This document shows, in pieces, positions 17,268 through 25,805 of a stretch of 64,000 nt of DNA; positions within the stretch are counted from its first letter, which is position 1; each line of letters opens with the position of its first letter. The position numbers and the translations under genes were made by a program. This DNA is from Citrobacter sp. RHB25-C09 (GTDB taxonomy: Bacteria; Pseudomonadota; Gammaproteobacteria; Enterobacterales; Enterobacteriaceae). The notes beneath the pieces are model-generated. The model was not told the DNA's origin, searched no databases, and was given only the letters and a program-made list of their open reading frames with translations. Location of the stretch: NCBI RefSeq assembly GCF_013836145.1, contig NZ_CP057483.1, positions 2,418,001-2,482,000 on the forward strand, read 5' to 3'.

Positions 17268-17975
17268 ATGTCAAACACGCCCATCGAACTTAAAGGCAGT
17301 AGCTTCACCTTATCAGTGGTTCATCTGCATGAAGCAGAACCCGAGGTTATTCGGCAGGCGTTAGAAGACAAAATCGCTCAGGCTCCGGCTTTTTTGAAAC
17401 ATGCCCCTGTGGTGGTGAATGTCGGCGGTCTTGAGAAGCCGATAAACTGGTCGGCACTCCATGAGGTTGTGTCGTCGACGGGGCTGCGCATTGTGGGCGT
17501 CAGTGGTTGTAAAGATGCCCGCCTGAAAGCGGAAATCGATGCAATGGGTCTTCCTTTACTCACTGAAGGAAAAGAAAAAGTGGCGCGTTCTGCCGCCGCA
17601 GAGCCTGTTGCACCCGCCGCTGTCGAGCAAAACGCCAAATCCGTCACAAAAACACGATTTATAGATGTCCCGGTTCGTTCCGGTCAGCGCATTTATGCAC
17701 CACACTGTGATCTGATTGTTACAAATCACGTCAGCGCAGGCGCAGAACTTATCGCGGATGGCAATATTCATGTTTATGGCATGATGAGAGGCCGTGCGCT
17801 GGCGGGCGCAAGCGGCGATCGGGAAGCACAGATATTTTGTACACACCTGACGGCAGAACTGGTGTCGATTGCAGGTGTTTATTGGCTGAGTGATAAAATC
17901 CCAGCCGAATTTTATGGCAAAGCGACGCGTCTGCAGCTTGCAGATAACGCTTTGACAGTTCAACCGTTGAATTGA
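17268..17975 (+). CDS. minC: Septum site-determining protein MinC
   Basis: FtsZ polymerisation inhibitor that blocks division at the cell poles. It is 235 residues from ATG 17268 (MSNTPIELKG), preceded by AAGGCCAGG. The N-terminal domain (1-about 105) antagonises FtsZ. A variable Ala/Pro/Val linker follows (about 110-130). The C-terminal beta-helix binds MinD, with the conserved RSGQRIYAP, GAELIADGNIHVYG and RGRALAGA motifs. The linker is slightly longer than in E. coli (231 residues in total). It is the first gene of the minCDE operon, with a 23-base gap to minD. Confidence 0.97.
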   Translation: MSNTPIELKGSSFTLSVVHLHEAEPEVIRQALEDKIAQAPAFLKHAPVVVNVGGLEKPINWSALHEVVSSTGLRIVGVSGCKDARLKAEIDAMGLPLLTEGKEKVARSAAAEPVAPAAVEQNAKSVTKTRFIDVPVRSGQRIYAPHCDLIVTNHVSAGAELIADGNIHVYGMMRGRALAGASGDREAQIFCTHLTAELVSIAGVYWLSDKIPAEFYGKATRLQLADNALTVQPLN

Positions 17976-17998
17976 TCCCTTTTTAACAAGGAATTTCT

Positions 17999-18811
17999 AT
18001 GGCACGCATTATTGTTGTTACTTCGGGTAAAGGGGGCGTTGGCAAAACCACCTCCAGCGCGGCCATCGCTACTGGTTTGGCCCAGAAGGGAAAGAAAACT
18101 GTCGTTATTGATTTTGATATCGGCCTGCGTAATCTTGATCTCATCATGGGATGTGAACGTCGGGTCGTTTACGATTTCGTCAACGTCATTCAGGGCGATG
18201 CCACGCTGAATCAGGCGTTAATTAAAGATAAACGCACAGAGAACCTGTTTATTCTTCCTGCCTCTCAGACGCGTGATAAAGACGCGCTGACCCGGGAAGG
18301 TGTGGCGAAAGTTCTCGATGATCTGAAAGCGATGGATTTTGATTTCGTGGTCTGTGACTCCCCGGCAGGTATCGAAACGGGCGCGCTGATGGCGCTCTAT
18401 TTCGCAGATGAAGCAATCATCACCACCAACCCGGAAGTCTCCTCCGTGCGTGACTCAGACCGTATTCTTGGCATTCTGGCGTCTAAATCGCGTCGCGCCG
18501 AGAATGGCGATGAACCGATCAAAGAGCATCTGTTATTGACGCGCTATAACCCCGGCCGTGTCAACAAGGGCGATATGCTCAGTATGGAAGATGTGCTGGA
18601 AATTCTGCGGATTAAGCTTGTCGGGGTGATCCCGGAAGATCAGTCGGTACTGCGCGCCTCTAACCAGGGCGAACCCGTCATTCTGGATATTAATTCAGAC
18701 GCGGGTAAAGCGTATGCCGATACGGTAGAACGTCTGTTGGGAGAAGAACGTCCTTTCCGCTTCATTGATGAAGAGAAGAAAGGTTTCCTCAAACGCCTGT
18801 TCGGAGGATAA
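17999..18811 (+). CDS. minD: Septum site-determining ATPase MinD
   Basis: Membrane-cycling ATPase that recruits MinC and is displaced by MinE, producing pole-to-pole oscillation. It is 270 residues. The deviant Walker A KGGVGKTT is at residues 10-17, and Asp in DFDIGLRNLDL and the VCDSPAGIE segment form the rest of the nucleotide site. The last residues EKKGFLKRLFGG form the amphipathic membrane-targeting helix. Start ATG 17999 follows AACAAGGAATTTCT. Only 3 bases separate it from minE, so translation is probably coupled. Confidence 0.98.
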   Translation: MARIIVVTSGKGGVGKTTSSAAIATGLAQKGKKTVVIDFDIGLRNLDLIMGCERRVVYDFVNVIQGDATLNQALIKDKRTENLFILPASQTRDKDALTREGVAKVLDDLKAMDFDFVVCDSPAGIETGALMALYFADEAIITTNPEVSSVRDSDRILGILASKSRRAENGDEPIKEHLLLTRYNPGRVNKGDMLSMEDVLEILRIKLVGVIPEDQSVLRASNQGEPVILDINSDAGKAYADTVERLLGEERPFRFIDEEKKGFLKRLFGG

Positions 18812-18814
18812 ATT

Positions 18815-19081
18815 ATGGCATTACTGGATTTTTTTCTCTCACGGAAAAAAAATACAGCGAACATTGCGAAAGAACGTTTGCAGATTATTGTCGCTGAACG
18901 CCGTCGGAGTGACGCCGAGCCACATTATTTGCCGCAGTTACGCAAAGATATTCTTGAGGTCATATGTAAATATGTCCAAATCGACCCTGAAATGGTCACC
19001 GTGCAGTTAGAACAAAAAGACGGTGATATTTCTATTCTGGAACTTAACGTCACGTTGCCAGAAACGGAAGAATCAAGATAA
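18815..19081 (+). CDS. minE: Cell division topological specificity factor MinE
   Basis: 88-residue partner that stimulates MinD ATPase and drives Min oscillation so that division occurs at mid-cell. The N-terminal membrane-binding segment MALLDFFLSRKK leads into the MinD-interacting helix (NIAKERLQIIVAERRR), and residues about 35-88 form the dimeric topological-specificity domain. Start ATG 18815 has GGAGGATAAATT directly upstream, within the minD 3' end. It is followed by a terminator and then dmlR, where E. coli K-12 has a different neighbour. Confidence 0.97.
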   Translation: MALLDFFLSRKKNTANIAKERLQIIVAERRRSDAEPHYLPQLRKDILEVICKYVQIDPEMVTVQLEQKDGDISILELNVTLPETEESR

Positions 19082-19110
19082 CTTTTTGCTGAGAAAATTC
19101 CTGGATTTAA

Positions 19111-19132
19111 AAAGGCAGAGCAATCTGCCTTT
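19111..19132. terminator. Bidirectional terminator between minE and dmlR
   Basis: AAAGGCAGA-GCAA-TCTGCCTTT stem with A-tract on the left and T-tract on the right. It can end minCDE on the plus strand and dmlR on the minus strand. Confidence 0.88.
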
Positions 19133-19133
19133 T

Positions 19134-20051
19134 TTATTTCAGCGAGAACGAGGGATATTGCTCGGCAAAATAGTTTCGCAAAAACTCAACGGTAATTCGA
19201 ATTTTTGCCGAGGACGCCAGGCGGGAAACATATACCGCCCAGATATTCGCCGGCTGATAATAGTCAGGCAAAACGTGCACAAGATGACCACTGACAATGT
19301 TATCGCAGACGTCCCACCACGAGCGCAGCGCAATTCCCTGCCCATCCAGACACCACTGATGAACAATCTCCCCATGATTCGATGAGAGACTCCCGCTCAC
19401 CTTAATGGCATGCTGACCCTCTTTATTCTGCAGTTGCCAGATCCCAAACGGATGATCGCGCTCCTTTATGACCAGGCAGGGATAGGTAGACAGTTCCGCA
19501 AGCTGTTTTGGCATCCCGTGTCGGGCAATGAACTCAGGCGACGCACAGAGGATTCGGTAGTTTGTTGCCAGCTTACGGGCAATTAAGTTTGGCGCGATCT
19601 CATCGCCTATGCGGATATCGAGGTCTACGCCTTCCATAACCAGATCCACCAGCCTGTCCGCGACATCAAAACGTAGCTCCAGCTGCGGGTACTGCTTTGC
19701 CAACGCCGACAGCGCCGGAGCCACGATGCGGCGACCAAAACCAAAGCTGCTGATGATATTCAGGCTTCCCTGTGGCACCTGGCGGACGTCGGAAAGCTCA
19801 TCCATCATCTGATCCACATCGTGGAGTATCCGCTGCGCCCATTCATAGATGCGCTCGCCCTCTTCGGTAATGGTCACGCGCCGGGTGGTGCGATGCAGCA
19901 AAACAACGTTAAGGGTTTGCTCAAGAAGCGCCACCCGCTTGCTCACAAACGCGGGTGACACGCCCAATTCTTCAGCCACGGCGGCAAATCCCGCACGTCG
20001 AGCGACCAGCATAAAGACGCGTAAATCATTCAGCAGAGGCAGATTATTCAT
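19134..20051 (-). CDS. dmlR: LysR-type regulator of D-malate use, DmlR
   Basis: LysR-family transcription factor of 305 residues from ATG 20051-20049 (MNNLPLLNDL), matching E. coli DmlR (YeaT). An in-frame ATG seven codons earlier is possible. The N-terminal winged helix spans residues about 8-65 (AAVAEELGVSPAFVSKRVAL). The periplasmic-binding-like effector domain follows from about residue 90. It is divergent from dmlA, the gene it activates in E. coli when D-malate is present. It probably senses malate. Whether it also controls the yeaV-yeaX genes is not known from sequence. Confidence 0.93.
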   Translation of the reverse strand: MNNLPLLNDLRVFMLVARRAGFAAVAEELGVSPAFVSKRVALLEQTLNVVLLHRTTRRVTITEEGERIYEWAQRILHDVDQMMDELSDVRQVPQGSLNIISSFGFGRRIVAPALSALAKQYPQLELRFDVADRLVDLVMEGVDLDIRIGDEIAPNLIARKLATNYRILCASPEFIARHGMPKQLAELSTYPCLVIKERDHPFGIWQLQNKEGQHAIKVSGSLSSNHGEIVHQWCLDGQGIALRSWWDVCDNIVSGHLVHVLPDYYQPANIWAVYVSRLASSAKIRITVEFLRNYFAEQYPSFSLK

Positions 20052-20154
20052 GATCTGTGTTTTATGTTTCACCAGTTAGCGTGATTAATTCCTTTTCAGT
20101 CAATTATAGGATAGTGAGGAAGTCAAATTTGCGACCCTACAAGTGAGAACTGAC

Positions 20155-21240
20155 ATGAAAAAAATATTCCGTATTGCCGCGATTCCCGGAGACGGCATCG
20201 GCAAAGAAGTGCTGCCAGAGGGGATTCGCGTTTTACAGGCTGCGGCCAAACGCTGGGATCTGACGCTGAGCTTTGAGCAGTTCGAGTGGGCAAGCTGTGA
20301 GTATTACCAGCACCACGGCAAGATGATGCCTGACGACTGGCGTGAGCAGCTTACCGCTTATGATGCCATCTACTTTGGCGCGGTAGGCTGGCCGGATACG
20401 GTGCCGGATCATATCTCCCTGTGGGGGTCGTTACTCAAGTTCCGCCGCGAATTCGACCAGTACGTTAACCTACGACCCGTCCGCCTCTTCCCCGGTGTGC
20501 CCTGCCCGCTGGCAGGCAAGAAACCCGGCGATATTGATTTCTATGTCGTACGTGAAAACACCGAAGGGGAATATTCCGCCCTCGGCGGCCACATTAATCC
20601 GGGGACGGAGCATGAAGTGGTTATTCAGGAGTCGGTGTTCACCCGTCGCGGAGTGGATCGCATTTTGCGCTACGCGTTTGAACTGGCCCAAAGCCGTCCG
20701 CGCAAGTTACTGACCTCCGCAACTAAATCCAATGGACTGGCGATCAGCATGCCGTTCTGGGACGAGCGAGTGGAAGCCATGGCGCAGCAGTATCCGGAGA
20801 TCCGCTGGGATAAGCACCATATTGATATTCTCTGCGCCAGGTTTGTGATGCAGCCCGAGCGGTTCGACGTGGTGGTCGCCTCTAACCTGTTTGGTGATAT
20901 CCTTTCTGACCTTGGCCCCGCCTGCACCGGCACCATCGGTATCGCCCCTTCCGCTAATCTGAACCCCGAACGCACCTTCCCGTCGCTGTTCGAGCCGGTT
21001 CACGGTTCAGCACCGGATATCTACGGCAAGAATATTGCTAACCCGGTTGCGACAATTTGGGCGGGTGCAATGATGCTCGACTTTCTGGGCGCGGGTGACG
21101 AGAGCTATACCGCAGCGCATAACGGGATCCTCTCTGCCATTGAACAGGTCATCGCTGACGGTCCCAAAACGCCGGATATGAAGGGCAACGCGTCAACGCA
21201 GCAGGTCGGCGAGGCCGTTGCGCAGATTATTCTTTCTTAA
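20155..21240 (+). CDS. dmlA: D-malate dehydrogenase (decarboxylating)
   Basis: NAD-dependent beta-hydroxyacid oxidative decarboxylase converting D-malate to pyruvate and CO2; relatives also accept tartrate and isopropylmalate. It is 361 residues from ATG 20155 (MKKIFRIAAIPGDGIG), as in E. coli DmlA. Isocitrate/isopropylmalate dehydrogenase signatures are visible: IPGDGIGKEV, the substrate loop YVNLRPVRLFPG, VRENTEGEYS, and the metal/cofactor part NLFGDILSDLGP with EPVHGSAPDI. It is divergent from dmlR. A strong terminator separates it from yeaV. In this cluster it can take D-malate formed from carnitine to central metabolism. Confidence 0.95.
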   Translation: MKKIFRIAAIPGDGIGKEVLPEGIRVLQAAAKRWDLTLSFEQFEWASCEYYQHHGKMMPDDWREQLTAYDAIYFGAVGWPDTVPDHISLWGSLLKFRREFDQYVNLRPVRLFPGVPCPLAGKKPGDIDFYVVRENTEGEYSALGGHINPGTEHEVVIQESVFTRRGVDRILRYAFELAQSRPRKLLTSATKSNGLAISMPFWDERVEAMAQQYPEIRWDKHHIDILCARFVMQPERFDVVVASNLFGDILSDLGPACTGTIGIAPSANLNPERTFPSLFEPVHGSAPDIYGKNIANPVATIWAGAMMLDFLGAGDESYTAAHNGILSAIEQVIADGPKTPDMKGNASTQQVGEAVAQIILS

Positions 21241-21260
21241 GGTCAAACCACAAAATAAGA

Positions 21261-21279
21261 GCCGCGTCACGGACGCGGC
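21261..21279 (+). terminator. Terminator of dmlA
   Basis: Stem GCCGCGTC / GACGCGGC with 3-nt loop ACG, then ATTTTTATT. It makes dmlA a separate transcription unit from yeaV-yeaX. Confidence 0.9.
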
Positions 21280-21388
21280 ATTTTTATTCGTTCTATGCAG
21301 TAAATAACCTGCGCCATTTCACCTTTTATTGTTTCCATTCCGTGTTTTATTGCTTCACGCATCGGCCAATTGTTTAATTCATGTAACA

Positions 21389-21407
21389 AACAAATAATTA
21401 ATTTGTT
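21389..21407. promoter_or_regulatory. AT-rich perfect palindrome upstream of yeaV, candidate operator
   Basis: AACAAAT-AATTA-ATTTGTT: perfect 7-bp arms around a 5-bp centre, lying about 90 bp upstream of the yeaV ATG. This is a plausible regulator site. I found no matching copy in the dmlR-dmlA gap by eye. Confidence 0.4.
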
Positions 21408-21497
21408 AAATGCAAACACTACAAACTTTGACCCTACTCCGTGATAACAACGACAGGCTAAAGCCACTTGCGGGCAGCTATGCCCAGGAGATCACCG

Positions 21498-23108
21498 ATG
21501 TTGAGCAACGTAAAGAAAAAAGATGTGCCGCTGATCGTTATCAGCCTGGTGGCCATTCTTTTTATCGCAGCAGCATTAAGTCTTTTTCCCGAACAGTCCG
21601 CTCAGGCGGCTAACGCAATTTATAACGGCGTGACCCGGATGCTGGGTTCTGCTGTTCAGGTATTAGTTTTGCTGGCAATGGGGCTGGTAGTTTATCTGGC
21701 TACCAGCAAATACGGCAATATTCGCCTCGGCGAAGGGAAACCGGAATACAGCACGCTGGCCTGGCTTTTTATGTTTATCTGCGCCGGACTCGGCTCCTCC
21801 ACGCTTTACTGGGGCGTCGCCGAATGGGCCTACTATTATCAGACGCCTGGCCTGAACATCGAACCACACTCCCAGAAAGCGCTGGAATATAGCGTGCCTT
21901 ATTCGTTTTTCCATTGGGGGATCAGCGCATGGGCAACTTATACGCTGGCATCGCTGATCATGGCCTACCACTTTCATGTCCGTAAAAACAAAGGATTAAG
22001 CCTTTCCGGCATTATTGCTGCCATTACCGGCGTTCGACCGCAGGGCGTATGGGGACGACTTGTCGACCTGATGTTTTTAATTGCCACCGTTGGCGCATTA
22101 ACCATTTCTCTGGTTGTCACCGCTGCGACCTTTACGCGGGGACTGTCAGCACTTACCGGCCTGCCGGATAATTTCACGGTGCAGGCTTTTGTGATCCTGC
22201 TTTCCGGGGGCATCTTCTGTCTGAGCTCGTGGATCGGCATTAACAACGGTTTGCAACGTCTGAGCAAGATGGTCGGCTGGGGCGCAATCCTGCTGCCGTT
22301 ATTGGTGCTGATTGTCGGTCCAACCGAATTCATTACTAACAGCATCATCAATGCCATCGGCCTGACCACGCAGAATTTCCTGCAAATGAGCCTGTTTACC
22401 GATCCTCTGGGCGACGGTGTCTTTACCCGCAACTGGACGGTGTTCTACTGGCTGTGGTGGATTTCCTACACGCCAGGCGTCGCCATGTTTGTTACCCGCG
22501 TCTCTCGTGGCCGTAAAATCAAGGAAGTGATCTGGGGGCTTATTCTCGGCAGCACCGTCGGATGCTGGTTCTTCTTTGGCGTTATGGAAAGCTATGCCAT
22601 CCATCAGTTTGTCAAAGGCATTATTGATGTGCCACAGATTATGGAAACACTGGGCGGTGAAACCGCGGTCCAACAGGTTCTGATGTCTTTGCCCGCTGGC
22701 AAGCTGTTCCTTGCGGCGTACCTGGCGGTGATGATTATTTTCCTGGCGTCGCATATGGATGCCGTGGCCTACACCATGGCGGCGACCAGTACTCGTAACC
22801 TTCAGGAAGGCGAAGATCCGGACCGTGGCCTGCGCCTCTTCTGGTGCGTCGTCATCACGCTGATCCCACTGTCGATCCTGTTCACTGGCGCTTCACTGGA
22901 AACGATGAAAACCACTGTGGTGCTGACGGCCCTTCCCTTCCTCGCCATATTGCTGGTGAAGGTTGGCGGTTTTATCCGCTGGCTGAAGCAGGATTATGCG
23001 CATGTCCCCGCGCATCAAATCGAAGATTATCTCCCCGGCACCGCGCAGGCTGAGCCCGAAGCCGTCCACGCTGTGTCGACCGAAAAATTACTCAAAGGCG
23101 ATAACTAA
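21498..23108 (+). CDS. yeaV: BCCT-family transporter YeaV (probable carnitine/betaine carrier)
   Basis: Inner-membrane betaine/carnitine/choline transporter of 536 residues with about 12 helices. The start is ATG 21498 (MLSNVKKKDVPL), with AGGAG seven bases upstream; an in-frame ATG ten codons earlier lies before that ribosome-binding site. The family signature WTVFYWLWWISYTPG is present near residue 315. The aromatic and Gly-rich GLGSSTLYWGVAEW segment lies near residue 100. E. coli YeaV is annotated at about 481 residues, so this copy has a longer tail. It is adjacent to the carnitine oxygenase genes, so quaternary-amine uptake is the likely job. It could also carry gamma-butyrobetaine or glycine betaine. 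Confidence 0.9.
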   Translation: MLSNVKKKDVPLIVISLVAILFIAAALSLFPEQSAQAANAIYNGVTRMLGSAVQVLVLLAMGLVVYLATSKYGNIRLGEGKPEYSTLAWLFMFICAGLGSSTLYWGVAEWAYYYQTPGLNIEPHSQKALEYSVPYSFFHWGISAWATYTLASLIMAYHFHVRKNKGLSLSGIIAAITGVRPQGVWGRLVDLMFLIATVGALTISLVVTAATFTRGLSALTGLPDNFTVQAFVILLSGGIFCLSSWIGINNGLQRLSKMVGWGAILLPLLVLIVGPTEFITNSIINAIGLTTQNFLQMSLFTDPLGDGVFTRNWTVFYWLWWISYTPGVAMFVTRVSRGRKIKEVIWGLILGSTVGCWFFFGVMESYAIHQFVKGIIDVPQIMETLGGETAVQQVLMSLPAGKLFLAAYLAVMIIFLASHMDAVAYTMAATSTRNLQEGEDPDRGLRLFWCVVITLIPLSILFTGASLETMKTTVVLTALPFLAILLVKVGGFIRWLKQDYAHVPAHQIEDYLPGTAQAEPEAVHAVSTEKLLKGDN

Positions 23109-23153
23109 CGCCATAACACATCAACCGATTACAACTGAATAAAAGGTGACACT

Positions 23154-24278
23154 ATGAGCAATCTGCACCCTGAATTTGTTCTGCCGGAAAATTTTTGCGC
23201 TAATCCGCAGGAGGCCTGGACCATTCCGGCCCGTTTCTACACCAACCAGCAGGCGTTCGAACATGAAAAAGAGAGCGTGTTTGCCAAAAGCTGGATTTGC
23301 GTAGCGCACAGCAGCGAACTGGCTAAGGCCAATGACTATGTCACCCGCGAAGTGATTGGCGAGAACATCGTTCTGGTTCGCGGTCGCGATAATATTCTGC
23401 GTGCCTTTTACAACGTCTGTCCGCACCGTGGGCATCAACTTCTTAGCGGTGAAGGCAAAGCGAAAAATGTGATTACCTGTCCGTATCACGCCTGGGCCTT
23501 CAAGCTCGATGGGCAACTGGCGCACGCCCGCAACTGTGAAAACGTGGCAAATTTTGACAGCGAAAAAGCGCAGCTGGTGCCGGTGCGTCTGGAAGAGTAT
23601 GCCGGATTCGTCTTTATCAATATGGACCCCGACGCAGGCAGCGTGGAAGAACAGTTGCCCGGGCTTGGCGCAAAAGTGCTTGAAGCATGTCCGGACGTTC
23701 ACGATCTTAAACTGGCGGCACGCTTTACCACCCGCACGCCGGCAAACTGGAAAAATATCGTGGATAACTATCTCGAATGCTACCACTGCGGCCCGGCGCA
23801 TCCTGGTTTTTCTGACTCGGTACAGGTGGACCGCTACTGGCACACCATGCACGGCAACTGGACGCTGCAATACGGCTTCGCCAAACCGTCTGAGCAGTCC
23901 TTTAAGTTCGAAGAAGGCGTGGATGCTGCGTTTCATGGTTTCTGGCTGTGGCCTTGCACCATGCTGAACGTCACGCCCATTAAAGGGATGATGACGGTGA
24001 TCTATGAATTCCCGGTGGACGCCGAAACCACGCTGCAAAACTACGACATCTACTTTACTAACGAAGAACTGACTGAAGAGCAGAAGTCGCTGATTGAGTG
24101 GTACCGCGATGTGTTCCGCCCGGAGGATTTACGCCTGGTTGAGAGCGTGCAGAAAGGGCTGAAATCGCGAGGCTATCGCGGTCAGGGGCGCATTATGGCC
24201 GACAACAGCGGCAGCGGGATTTCCGAACATGGGATCGCGCATTTCCACAATCTGTTAGCCAAAGTCTTTCGCGATTAA
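23154..24278 (+). CDS. yeaW: Carnitine monooxygenase oxygenase subunit (CntA/YeaW)
   Basis: Rieske non-haem iron oxygenase of 374 residues. With its reductase it cleaves L-carnitine to trimethylamine and malic semialdehyde. The Rieske [2Fe-2S] ligands are C89, H91, C109 and H112 (CPHRGH and CPYHAW). The mononuclear iron site has H211 and H216 in YHCGPAH and probably D325. The bridging residue is E208, where most Rieske oxygenases have Asp; this Glu is the hallmark of the CntA/YeaW group. Start ATG 23154 follows AAAAGGTGACACT. The stop TAA overlaps an in-frame ATG of the next gene by one base. The reductase partner is yeaX, two genes on. Confidence 0.95.
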   Translation: MSNLHPEFVLPENFCANPQEAWTIPARFYTNQQAFEHEKESVFAKSWICVAHSSELAKANDYVTREVIGENIVLVRGRDNILRAFYNVCPHRGHQLLSGEGKAKNVITCPYHAWAFKLDGQLAHARNCENVANFDSEKAQLVPVRLEEYAGFVFINMDPDAGSVEEQLPGLGAKVLEACPDVHDLKLAARFTTRTPANWKNIVDNYLECYHCGPAHPGFSDSVQVDRYWHTMHGNWTLQYGFAKPSEQSFKFEEGVDAAFHGFWLWPCTMLNVTPIKGMMTVIYEFPVDAETTLQNYDIYFTNEELTEEQKSLIEWYRDVFRPEDLRLVESVQKGLKSRGYRGQGRIMADNSGSGISEHGIAHFHNLLAKVFRD

Positions 24279-24295
24279 TGTCCCAGGAGTTTGCC

Positions 24296-25744
24296 ATGTC
24301 CGTGTTCCATTCTTCACTGTTTCGCCAGCAGGCATTAATTGACGGCAACTGGCGTGAGGCTGACGACCAGACCACCCTGTCGGTGGTTAACCCCGCAACC
24401 AACGCGGTTCTGGGTCATATTCCCAATATGGGCGCAGGGGAAACCCGCGTCGCCATAGACGCAGCCGCGCAGGCGTTACCCGCCTGGCGCGCGCTGACGC
24501 CCGCCCAACGCGCTACGTATCTTAAAGCCTGGCATCGGCTGATACTCGATAACCAAACCGAGCTTGCACAGATCATGACCGCCGAGCAGGGAAAGCCACT
24601 GGCGGAAGCACTTGGGGAAATCGTCTACGCCGCATCGTTCATTGAGTGGTTTGCTGAACAGGGCAAACGCAGCAATGGCGAAGTGATCCCTTCTCCAACA
24701 GCCGATAAGCGTCTGCTGGTGATTCGCCAGGGAATAGGCGTTTGCGCCGCCATCACGCCGTGGAATTTCCCGGCGGCAATGATCACCCGCAAGGCCGGCC
24801 CGGCGCTGGCCGCAGGCTGTACGATGGTGTTAAAACCGGCCAATGAAACGCCGTATACCGCGCTGGCGCTAGCACAACTGGCGCTCCAGGCGGGGATCCC
24901 GGCAGGCGTTCTTAACGTGGTTACCGGCAAATCGCGTGAAATTGGCGCAGAACTGACCCGCGACGAACGCGTCCGGAAACTGTCCTTTACCGGCTCGACG
25001 GAGGTTGGTCGTGTCCTGATGCGACAGTGCGCCGATTCCATCAAGAAAGTGTCACTGGAACTTGGCGGCAACGCGCCGTTTATTGTCTTTGAGGATGCCG
25101 ACCTGGATAAGGCAGTTGAAGGTGCGCTGGTTGCAAAATTCCGCAATGCCGGGCAGACCTGCGTTTGCGTGAACCGTTTTTATATCCACCAGTCGGTATA
25201 TGACGCATTCAGCGAAAAATTCGTTGCCCGCGTCGCCGCACTCCAGGTGGGTGACGGTAGCCACAGCGGGGTACAGACAGGACCGCTAATCAATGCGGAC
25301 GCTGTACACAAAGTGCAGTCGCTGCTGGATGACGCGCTGACGCGTGGCGCAACGCTGTTAACCGGTGGTCAGCGTCACGCGCTGGGCGGAAATTTCTTTG
25401 TACCGACGGTGATTGGCGACGTTCAGCCCGGCTCGCAGCTATTACAGGAAGAGATCTTTGGTCCGGTCGCCGCACTGGTGAAGTTCGACAACGAGCAGGA
25501 GGTGATTCACCTGGCGAACGACACCATCTATGGCCTCGCCTCCTATTTCTATACCAACGATGCCGCACGCATCTGGCGTGTTTCAGAGCAACTGGAATAC
25601 GGTATGGTCGGAATCAATACCGGGCTTATATCGAACGAGGTCGCCCCCTTTGGCGGGGTGAAACAGTCGGGTCTGGGGCGCGAGGGCTCTGAACACGGTA
25701 TTGAGGATTACCTGGAAATGAAATATCTCTGCCAGGGATTGTAA
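24296..25744 (+). CDS. GabD-like aldehyde dehydrogenase, probable malic semialdehyde dehydrogenase
   Basis: NAD(P)-dependent aldehyde dehydrogenase of 482 residues, closely similar along its length to E. coli succinate-semialdehyde dehydrogenase GabD, also 482. The start chosen is ATG 24296, with AGGAG six bases upstream; an ATG at 24278 overlapping the yeaW stop would add six residues. ALDH features: cofactor-site TPWNFPAAMITRKAGPALAAG, the FTGSTEVGR turn, catalytic Glu in LELGGNAPF and catalytic Cys in GQTCVC. It is inserted between the oxygenase (yeaW) and reductase (yeaX) genes, which adjoin in E. coli K-12. That position suggests the substrate is malic semialdehyde, a hydroxylated analogue of succinate semialdehyde, giving malate. 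This is inference; succinate semialdehyde itself is the alternative. Confidence 0.85.
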   Translation: MSVFHSSLFRQQALIDGNWREADDQTTLSVVNPATNAVLGHIPNMGAGETRVAIDAAAQALPAWRALTPAQRATYLKAWHRLILDNQTELAQIMTAEQGKPLAEALGEIVYAASFIEWFAEQGKRSNGEVIPSPTADKRLLVIRQGIGVCAAITPWNFPAAMITRKAGPALAAGCTMVLKPANETPYTALALAQLALQAGIPAGVLNVVTGKSREIGAELTRDERVRKLSFTGSTEVGRVLMRQCADSIKKVSLELGGNAPFIVFEDADLDKAVEGALVAKFRNAGQTCVCVNRFYIHQSVYDAFSEKFVARVAALQVGDGSHSGVQTGPLINADAVHKVQSLLDDALTRGATLLTGGQRHALGGNFFVPTVIGDVQPGSQLLQEEIFGPVAALVKFDNEQEVIHLANDTIYGLASYFYTNDAARIWRVSEQLEYGMVGINTGLISNEVAPFGGVKQSGLGREGSEHGIEDYLEMKYLCQGL

Positions 25745-25754
25745 TGATGGCTTT

Positions 25755-25784
25755 GCCCGGCGCGGCTCCCCTGCGGCGCCGGGC
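25755..25784. repeat. GC-rich palindrome between the aldehyde dehydrogenase and yeaX
   Basis: GCCCGGCGC ... GCGCCGGGC, perfect 9-bp arms around a 12-nt loop, without a T-tract. It looks like a REP-type unit inside an operon and may set mRNA stability or partial termination. Confidence 0.6.
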
Positions 25785-25805
25785 TGATTTCACGGGAGTA
25801 ATACG

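Noticed and set aside
23121..24038. 305-codon minus-strand open frame
   Set aside because: Lies wholly antisense to yeaW, has no ribosome-binding site and no family features; a shadow of codon bias.
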